From assembly GCF_000524195.1 (NCBI RefSeq), contig NW_020170419.1:316273-357865 (forward strand): a stretch of DNA of 41,593 bases, written 5' to 3'. The position numbers and the translations under genes were made by a program. The stretch comes from Echinococcus granulosus. Its lineage: Eukaryota; Platyhelminthes; Cestoda; Cyclophyllidea; Taeniidae. A model generated the notes under the pieces. The model was not told where the DNA came from. It saw nothing but the letters and a program-made list of their open reading frames with translations, and ran no database searches. Below are positions 33,660 to 41,593 of this stretch, piece by piece (within the stretch, counting starts at the first letter, position 1; each line of letters opens with the position of its first letter).

Positions 33660-33868
33660 CTACCCAGCAACGTGGCTTGCTCATCTACAGACAGACCAAC
33701 ATCTTACGGATATCACAGAACGCAGTGAGACAATGCCTCAGATGCAAGCTAATTATACATGATACTAACTTCTCACAAATATGGGCTATCATCTCGGTAG
33801 CATGGTGATGCGCTCATATCAATTCTGCCTACAGCTCACACCTCCTGTACTTTTACACTTGTGTTTTA
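33660..33868 (+). repeat. Repeat module Y, copy 1
   Basis: Shares aatatggrctatcatctcgg-type sequence and tcaattctgcctacagctca with copy 2, and the inverted form with copy 3. Identity is roughly 75-80% by eye. Confidence 0.65.
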
Positions 33869-33992
33869 GCCTAGCCTGTGCTTCCTCAAGCACTCGCAGT
33901 GTTCTCATTCTTCACATTAGCGCAAATGTACAGAACAGGTGTTTGGGGTAGAGGATTCCTCTATTCCAATTTTAACTTTAATGGGAATTTAC

Positions 33993-34180
33993 TGGCGTGG
34001 GTTACTCTGCATGTGATCTACCTACAGGGTGTGTCTAGAATGACTTAGCAGTCTAGTGATAAGGTCGTGGAACGTAGCCATAACAGCAGCTTGTTTTCTT
34101 AACCTCCTTCGCTTTGCTCTTGCTGCCCCAAATTATGGCAATTTTATCCGCGTGAGTTGCAGCTGCGCAAACCACACATC
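33993..34180 (+). repeat. Repeat module X, direct copy
   Basis: Partner of 33414-33595 in the opposite orientation. It lies between copies 1 and 2 of module Y. Confidence 0.65.
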
Positions 34181-34308
34181 CCTATGTAAATACGGCTAAG
34201 GTCTTCGTAATGATTGGTTTAGGTGCTTCGCAAGGCACGAGATAATGGCATCTCGCACGAGGGAATGCGGACTTGAGAATCATTTCGTCTGTATTCCTGT
34301 ATTGACCA

Positions 34309-34514
34309 CCCGGCAAGGTATCATGCTCATCCTCAGCTAGACCGATATTTTCCAACTATCGCAGAACACAGCGAGATAGTGTCTCAAATGCAAGCTCATT
34401 AGACATGATCCTAACTTCCCACAAATATGGACCATCATCTCGGTAGCGTGGTGATCCGCTTATATCAATTCTGCCTACAGCTCACCTACTCTTTACATTT
34501 ACACTCATGTGGAC
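34309..34514 (+). repeat. Repeat module Y, copy 2
   Basis: A direct repeat of 33660-33868, sharing tcaattctgcctacagctca and the cacaaatatgg block. Confidence 0.65.
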
Positions 34515-34555
34515 AATAATAACTCCCTGAATGCTTAAAAAAGCACACGCTATAT

Positions 34556-34742
34556 TAAAACATAAATGCAGAATTGCAGGATTCGTGAGCTGTTGGCAGA
34601 ATCGGTATGAACGGGTCACCATGCTACCTAGATGCGGCCAACATTTGTGTGAAGTGTGAATCATGTGTAATTGGCTTACATTTAAGGCATTGTCCCACTG
34701 CATTCTGTGACATCAGTAAGATATTGGTCTGTCTGCAGGCTT
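34556..34742 (-). repeat. Repeat module Y, copy 3 (inverted)
   Basis: Its reverse complement contains agacagaccaatatctta, the tggtagcatggtgacc-like block and ccaacagctcac, in the order seen in copies 1 and 2. It forms an inverted pair with copy 2 only about 40 bp away. Confidence 0.6.
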
Positions 34743-37700
34743 GTAAATTGCATCAGCTTAAGATAAAACCATACAGGTATAATTCTTTGTGGTTACAGTA
34801 CCTTGGGGAGGCCAAAGTGCATAGTCATTTCATTCCTAGGTCGTCCGGTGATGATAATGGAGTACGCTGCCAAAGATAGTCTGGTTGACTACCTCTAAAC
34901 AAAATCGCTCTTGGCTCGCAACCCAACCACGCCCGATGACGGAGTCGATCCTCCTGTGCCTTGGTCGTCAAGTCGTCAATGGCATGGTCTACCTCGCCTC
35001 CAAGAATGTAGGTGTCCCCTCTTTTAATATTTGGCCTGTTATTGACGGGCAAAGGCAAACTGCATGTGCCTTCTGCGTTCTGTCCTGGTGCTCGTTTTGG
35101 ACATTTTTCACTTACTCTTCATGCCAATGGTGTAGATTGCTCTGTTTGGAATGGTTAAGAATTGATCCTCCTACTGTGCCTTCATGCAACCACTTCTTCG
35201 TTTTGATTTATTGTTAAAGTTTTACATTAGCTTGGAAACTGTCATCGGCAAAAGGAGCTAACGGAAGGGATTCTGTGCATCTGACTCGTTTGAACCCGTT
35301 GAGTTTGTAATGAGTAGGGGATCCGGGTGGAAAAATTCAAGGATCCAAATGTAGATGCCTCGTAAAATGACAAAACCAGGCTTTCTTCCTCCGTATTGTC
35401 CTAGGTGCTACGAGCCGTGTGTCAATTGAATCAGTAGCACTCTAGCTCAAATCCAAATGTGGTTTAAGAAGCTTAGGTAAGTATCAGGTCAAAAACCCCT
35501 GTGTTAGCTAATATAGACCTGGGTTTCCTTGGTCATTTTGTCTTAGTGCAAGCCCTGAGGTGTGTCCGTTACAATCTGGTAATTTGGCGGTGATCTCCTC
35601 TATTTGTTGCGTTCACCTTTCATTTAGACCATCCAAGGGGACTTGGCGGCGTCAAAGAACCTAACAGCAGCAGTGGCTTCCTTGTCCATGTTGGCTGCTT
35701 GCCATATCATGTCGGTCTCACTTCCTGTAGAGTCTAATTTAACAATGGACTCGAAGAGAAGAGAATAAGGTAGAACAGAACATCAAAGTACAGAAAGGAA
35801 TAGGAGGTGAGGTAATCGTTTGAAGGCATGCAAATTGTCACCGACTGGACCTCCTATTTTAGCACTGACTTCCTTCATCTTCTCAGCATTAAATAGGCGC
35901 AAATGTGTTGGTAGCTTTTATGCTAAAGCAAATGCTGGAAGTAATTCCATATGTGCAAATGTCCATTCTGATCAAAGCAAAACAATCCATTTGGCAACAG
36001 TGAAATATTTATTAAAACAATTGATTGTTGCATAAGATTCGGATTTAGCTTAAAGCAGTGTAAAAATTGGTTTTGCTGAGAAAAGAGATTTGAGGGCGAC
36101 CAGCTGAAGATGACGCCGATACCCGCGGATTGTTAATATCTTGCTTAAATGCCTGTGGCCACAGAAGTCTCCACTTACGTGGCTGTTATTGCAAAAACTC
36201 TCCAAATGGGGCGCTTTCGCTTTTGCTCCTTTAACTGACTGAAAGTTGAGATCGCGGTAAGAGCACATTAATGGCCCTGCCATACACATCGAGTCAAATG
36301 TCAATCAGCAGTCAATTTAAAGAGACACGAAGCAGTGCTTGTCTAGGCTCTGCGAGAGAAGCGCTTCACAGTGGAAAAAAGACGGGGAATCCGTGCAGCA
36401 CTCAAAATATTGTCCCATAATGCACATTTATTCTCGCAATGTTATCGAACGCTGGGAGGTCGCACATGGAGACAGAGACACCCAACTCCGTGATGAGGCA
36501 CGTGAAAGCGACAATGCAGTTGAAATAAGTCTGATGACAACGGCGTTTACTTGGCATCGAGATAAACAAATGTTGTTTCAATTTAATGTCTGTATAACCT
36601 TTTCAAATCATTTCTATGATTCTAGCCTAAAAATGTGGTTTAAAATGCATAATTAGATTTTGCTTCGTAAAATATCGGCAATGCATTAGTTCCATTTCCT
36701 TTCCCCCGGAAAGCCTTGCTAATTTCAATGTTTAAATGAATGCTAAGAGCCAGCACGATTGAAGATCCTGAAATGCTGTATATTTTATTTAACCTGTGGG
36801 ATCAGTTGCACGTAAGCGTAAACGCCACTGAATTCTAGCCGTCCAACCACACTACTAGCGTTTCCACTAGCCTTCCAGCCAATCGCATGATTTGGCACAT
36901 GAAGGAGGGTAGAATCACTCCTTTTGATTGGCCTGTGACGTTACACGTGAGAGCCACAGGCTCAAGTGCACCAATAAAAGACAGGACAAACTAAATTGTC
37001 ATGGTAAACACCACCGTGTCAAAAAACAGCCTTCTTCATGTTAACCGTGCAATGAAAGCACTTAAAAGTAATGCGAGTTGTCAAGGGGAAAACCAACTCT
37101 TACACAAGCCTTCCCTAAGCACGAATTTGGAAGAGTCAAGCAACAGTTCCGATGCGCTGCAGTAACCTTCAGAGTGAAATTCATCTCACCCAGGAGACAG
37201 TCTATTAAAACATCGAGCAAGGAAGGAGAAATATAGTTGTGGGATGGGAAATCAAGTTGTTGGACAGTCGTGAATTTCCATGAGTCGAAAGGCGCTGCTA
37301 CGGTGGCTATATTCTAGACTGCGTCAATTTGAAAAGCTACATTCTGTGCTTTTACTTGTAAGATCAAATGCCGGAAGAGGAACTCGACCTATCCACCCTC
37401 AACGGAAGACTTTAGCATGCAAATGGTGAAGCGCGGAGTCTACTTATGCGCCTGAGACAGTTTGGATCATGAAGGTTGTCTGTTTGCATGAGTTCTTGGG
37501 AATTTACAAGCTGCGACTGTTAGCAGGGTGAATTATTTTGCGCCCAAATCTCCTCTCCGTTTGGGATACAAATGAGAGAAGTTAGTGGATGTGTCGACTG
37601 ATAGGGGCTGGTTCCCGAAGTAGGACTCTGAAGGCAATCGATCAGAACGTCCTGCAAAAGAAATGCAAAGTCTGCCTCTGCTGCACATTTGTCCGATTAA

Positions 37701-38245
37701 GTTTCACTGCAGTCAGCTGAAAAAGCTTTTCACCAAAATCGGCCATGAAAATAATTCAACAAGAATTTGAGGAACGAGTAAGACCGGGTGTTTCCGACCC
37801 CCTTCATCAAGAACAAATTTGCCTTTCATTCATGAGCTAGCATGACTAGACTGGACCTGAGCATAACAAACATCATTCGTTTGCTAAGCTTGGGATTGAA
37901 TTGCATTAAAGATGTCGTGTGTGTTTTGGCCGGATGGAGGCCAGTAGCATCAGTGACGCGAGCTTTTCTCCATGACACGTATGCAGAGAAATTGTGAAAT
38001 AGCACACTACAAACTTTTCATCTTGGTTTATGCCACGATGGGTTGGTTATTCTGATTCTGACAATAAAAATGATCAGGTGGACTACGAACCACCGTAGTG
38101 CATGAAAAAATGGAAGTAAAGCTCTACTCAAAGAAAAAGGCCGCTTTCAGTAGCTCTATTAGTCGATTCCTCGATGGAGGAACTGTTACTCTACCTGGCT
38201 GATGTATGCATATAATTTGGAGGCAGGGGGAGCCGAAAAACTCAC
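34743..38245. other. Intergenic, repeat-like, possible promoter
   Basis: About 34800-35060 is GC-richer, with an open minus frame (GDTYILGGEVDHAIDDL), possibly a repeat or element remnant. About 37900-38000 (-) has open frames (SLMLLASIRPKHTRHL or RVTDATGLHPAKTH) that could hold the third exon of the gene at 38246-38546. No other support was found. Confidence 0.3.
36888..36985. promoter_or_regulatory. Promoter-like cluster of motifs
   Basis: Within 100 bp there are CCAATCG, an inverted GATTGG, TGACGTTA (CRE-like), CACGTG (E-box) and CCAATAAAAG. The cluster is denser than expected in this AT-rich DNA, but no gene start was found next to it. The two opposed CCAAT motifs could instead be the ends of a short inverted-repeat element. 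Confidence 0.25.
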
Positions 38246-38546
38246 CAAATCGGTTCTTTTGACGAATCATTGCTAGAAGAGCTTGATCCACAACATACAT
38301 TAGCTCTACTCTAACGCCAGCATGCATCCTCCTTCGAGGTCTGACTTGAACGTTCCCCGTGAATAATGCTGCCAATTTGTACGTGCATGCGTCTGAAGGA
38401 CAGTAAAGACACTATGAGTTTATCTTTTTACCTGACATCCCATGTCCTATTTTGTGCACCTCAGCACACTGGTAAAGCGGTATGACTTTATGGAAGACCT
38501 CGGCATCCGCCAAGGCAACACTACTGTACCAGGAGTCGACAAACAT
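38246..38546 (-). CDS. Two strong exons of an unidentified protein (5' part)
   Basis: Exon 1 (38546-38432) begins ATG in fair context (aggATGT), encodes MFVDSWYSSVALADAEVF and HKVIPLYQCAEVHKIGHGMS, and ends TGTCAG|gtaaaaag. A 39-nt intron ends actgtccttcag. Exon 2 (38392-38246) encodes CTYKLAALFTGNVQVRPR and then RVELMYVVDQALLAMIRQKN, ending TTTG|gtgagt. The phase 1 joins agree and both frames are fully open (87 codons plus 1 nt). A tag acceptor directly before the ATG means exon 1 might be internal. The gene must continue leftward, perhaps near 37.9-38.0 kb. The product was not recognised. Confidence 0.5.
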
Positions 38547-41500
38547 CCTACAGAACACGCATCATTCACCTAGCCTCAACTTGGTTGGGTTCCAGGTCTA
38601 CCACATCTCGTCGCGTCTACTCAACAGTAAGTAGTGTCCAAAGAGGAATGAGGAGAGAGTAAGAGGGAGGGATGAATGAGCAACGAGGATGAGGGAGCAT
38701 TTACCGCCTGCAAACATCCCACTTGGTGCACTTCCTTTTCGCAGATGTTCACCTTCATCCATCGGACATTCACTTCAGCACACAAACCGAATAGTGCGAT
38801 AAGAAATGGGTACTGTGGTTGTATGGTCGGGATATGATGACCTTTTTATTTATTAACTCAATAAACCACATAGTTGAAAAGAATTTTTTGTTCGCCTCAT
38901 TAGATGAAAGTGTACATACCTGCAAGCTTGCCGATTGAAATTCCTCCTAAGTTATGGCGGGTGATTTCCTTCAGTTAATTACAACTATTTTTGGCGATTT
39001 AATGTTCTATTTGGTCTTATGTTTTTCGTTCTGGACTTAAAAGACTCCATTGTTTGTACTTTTGCTGAGCGAGATGCCTAGAGGCCATGATTGTGCCCTC
39101 AAATGATATTTAGAATGTTAGTTGTAGAGCATTCTTTATAACGACGTAATACGATGGTCGTTAATCCCTCGGTATTAACGAGGAGCTGCTTTTGAATTGG
39201 CTTCTGTACTACGCTGGATGAGCTGGCCTTTGGGCCGTGACAGTAGCCCAAGTACCTTCTCTGTGGTAAATATGTGTACGTTCTGTCCAAGTATTTTGTC
39301 TTCTTACATCTTAAGGGAGGTCTCAGGACGCTGTAGTAATATAACTTGTATCGGAATCATGTTAGACTTAAGACATTACACTACACACTTCATTAAACAT
39401 TTCAGAATAAGTCTTGTAAAGGGGGGTTAAAGTAACTGCATTCATCTCGGCAACGTCGATAGTTGTTAAGCACATTTCTGATTGTACACATAAAAAAGTT
39501 TAGCAGCTGCAATGCTTAAAATTAAGGCGTTTTAGCTGAAATCTAACAAACGCTAATCTGACTTTGAAAGGATTACTTCAAATTCGTCAAGACAAAATCA
39601 AACAATAGCCAAAAACTAACGCCATCTTCAGATCATGATTTTACTAAAAATATACAATAACAATTTTTTAGTCGTGATTGGAGGAAAATGCATATAAGGT
39701 AATAGTACATCACTACAGATATTGTTTGAATTGGTCACGGATGCGCTTTCCTTGCGTCAGTCAAGCAGTGCCTCATTTGGTTTTGACTGTGTGTGTTTGA
39801 ACTACTCATGAGCTCGTGACTCTTAATGCTTCAGCTCATACTTGTTGCTGATGTTAATAGTGAGTTGAATTGCTGCTAGTTCCTTTAAATGCTGATTTCA
39901 GGGGAGATTGCCACAGAGTTTATTCTTCTCGTAAATACAAGGTTTCATTTTCGAGCCTTAAATTAAGTTCTTGCTAGCAAGTACCATTTTGTTATTTTGA
40001 GTCAGCTTATTCACGCGGCGTCCTTGTTATCTTTCTTTTATTTTCAAGATGTATTTACTTAACTGGTTTGTCTCATAACACATGATACGAAGTTTTCGTC
40101 AACTTTATGGTTGTTTTCCCTTAGACATGTGCATCTTACGATTTCACCACTTTTTACGGCTGATGGCATAGCCGCTATTTGTGCAGGCCTCAAAATAAGG
40201 TGAAATCTTGATATCTGCAAGCCATTCTCAGTGTGCTCATTTTCATATTTTGATTAAATTAGCTTGAAGAGGAGTGAGATAATTGTGCCTGAATTTGCTT
40301 GCCTCAGTTAATCCAAGTCAACATGCAAGGATTGTCCACTTCGCCTTTGTGCTTTTTTCACATCCTTGTCATATTATTGTAAGCCTCACCTTTTTGTGTT
40401 ATGTATTTGCACCAATTGCATTAAAAGTATTCTTGCCCATAACTAACAATACGAATAAGGTACCAGGGTTGTGAAAGCACTTATTTTAAGCGACATGTGG
40501 GGGGCCATTTTTCATTCTTAAGTATTGATAAATCGGGCTTATAGTACTACAACGACATTCGTATTTGAGTGCTATTTCTGTGGACTTTTTGTGTACCCTT
40601 GTAGAGTCAATGAAAATTCTATTTTTTTTTTCACCCTTTAACCTCGATACACGAAATGCGAAGGAAGAAGAGTGGAGGTATATTCATTGGAGTCCCAAGG
40701 GAATATGGATACATGGTGTGTTGCAGACATGCTCGCTACTGCTGTCGTGATAATCTTTACGATGGCGAAAGATGTTGCGTCGGAAGTTTCAGTAAGTTTT
40801 CCTTTACCCTCCAGCGATTTCCACCACCACTTACTGCTCTTTATTCTACTAGAATGTGTTGATTTTTTACCCAAATGTTTATACTATTGCAATATCTTTA
40901 TTTACATTGGTTCCCTCAGATCTACGAATAGTTTAGTTAAGTCACGACTCTGCTTGATTACTCAATTCGCTTTGATTTTAACCGGCCATCTAGGTCAACA
41001 ATGAAGTACGCCCCACCTTTACATACAACTCACTGCCTCAGGTTTACCTCCATTGAGGGAAGGAAATTAAAGGATTCTTGCACCCAATTAAAGCTTTCGC
41101 AGCTTTTCAAGGGGCTCAAATGCATCCGAGCTCATTTGTCGGCACGGTATCGTCTTCTTACATGTGAAAAATTTAACATTTGCGTTAATTAACTGTACCT
41201 CTTCAATTATTTCCTACCGAGTTCACTGCCAGCAAAACTGAGAGGTGTGGCCCCCCGCGGTCCATGATCAATCAATCAATCAATCGTCACCTCTCAACAA
41301 CTTGCAGGTCAGCAGACTAAGCAATTAGTCTTAGTGTATGCGTCAGATATTTTCACACACAAGGTGGTCAGCTTGACCTAACTAGAGGTGGTTGCGTGAG
41401 TAATCGGGGTGTGCTGACCAATGCGAATGAAATATGAGATGTTGGCTGCTCCTACAGCTACCATAATTGGTAGCAATGATGGCATGAAGAAGTGGTAGGA

Positions 41501-41593
41501 CCTTATTGTTTACCATCTACATGAATCCCCCCAGAATTTGTGCGATGATCTTGATCAATATGGCAAACAACGGGGGTAATGTGTGCAGGCAAC
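38547..41593. other. Repeat-rich right end
   Basis: Open but low-support frames occur at 39197-39430 (+) and 40672-41004 (+). The latter includes a short exon-like piece, DMLATAVVIIFTMAKD, before TTTCA|gtaagt. The last 370 bp look like a dispersed repeat (ggtggtcagcttgacc, gtgctgaccaatgcg). No gene was supported. Confidence 0.3.
41267..41285 (+). repeat. (ATCA)n microsatellite
   Basis: Just under five ATCA units in a row inside the repeat-like right end. Confidence 0.8.

Noticed and set aside
34825..35217. Overlapping open frames on both strands in GC-richer DNA
   Set aside because: No splice sites, no family recognised. Likely a repeat with few stops because of composition.
1..41593. CRISPR arrays, prokaryotic operons, rRNA genes
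   Set aside because: No regularly spaced repeats, no operon-like ORF runs and no rRNA-like stretches. The intron-exon structure is eukaryotic.

Overview
The window looks like nuclear DNA of a flatworm-like animal, possibly a tapeworm. This is an inference from short exons, introns from about 39 nt to over 1 kb, exon-by-exon C2H2 fingers, about 40% GC by eye, many decayed repeats and two 100-N assembly gaps. No bacterial operon, phage, CRISPR array or rRNA was seen. All gene models were built by eye from reading frames, GT/AG sites and intron phase. None has transcript support.

The best-supported content is as follows. (1) Two small four-finger C2H2 genes on opposite strands, at 10249-12689 (-) and 24914-26726 (+), are paralogues. 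Each has five coding exons totalling 408 nt (135 aa), nearly identical exon lengths, the same intron phases, the same order of two extra dead finger exons, and a conserved 3' splice site 15-16 nt before the ATG. The last intron has a GC donor in one copy and a GA dinucleotide at the donor in the other, where the 81-nt intron is open and in frame. (2) Between them is a five-exon ankyrin-repeat gene at 15981-17851 (-), giving 327 aa with about nine ANK repeats. (3) A two-exon secreted EGF-like gene lies at 20361-20940 (-). It is head to head with a proposed four-exon gene at 21210-24739 (+), with starts 269 bp apart.

Weaker but coding-like items are: a two-exon 60-aa gene at 15651-15882 (+), convergent with the ankyrin gene; a 45-aa secreted-peptide-like ORF at 18846-18983 (+); a 144-codon ORF ending in a splice donor at 28404-28838 (+); and two strong exons with a 39-nt intron at 38246-38546 (-).

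The left 10 kb is mostly intergenic. It holds an inverted repeat pair, a frame-broken Tudor-like remnant near 5.4-5.7 kb and a coding-like island near 7.6-8.1 kb. The right 15 kb is repeat-rich, with a rearranged repeat cluster at 33.4-34.7 kb. The functional links between neighbouring genes are unknown. The main story is the inverted duplication of the finger gene around an otherwise unrelated gene cluster.
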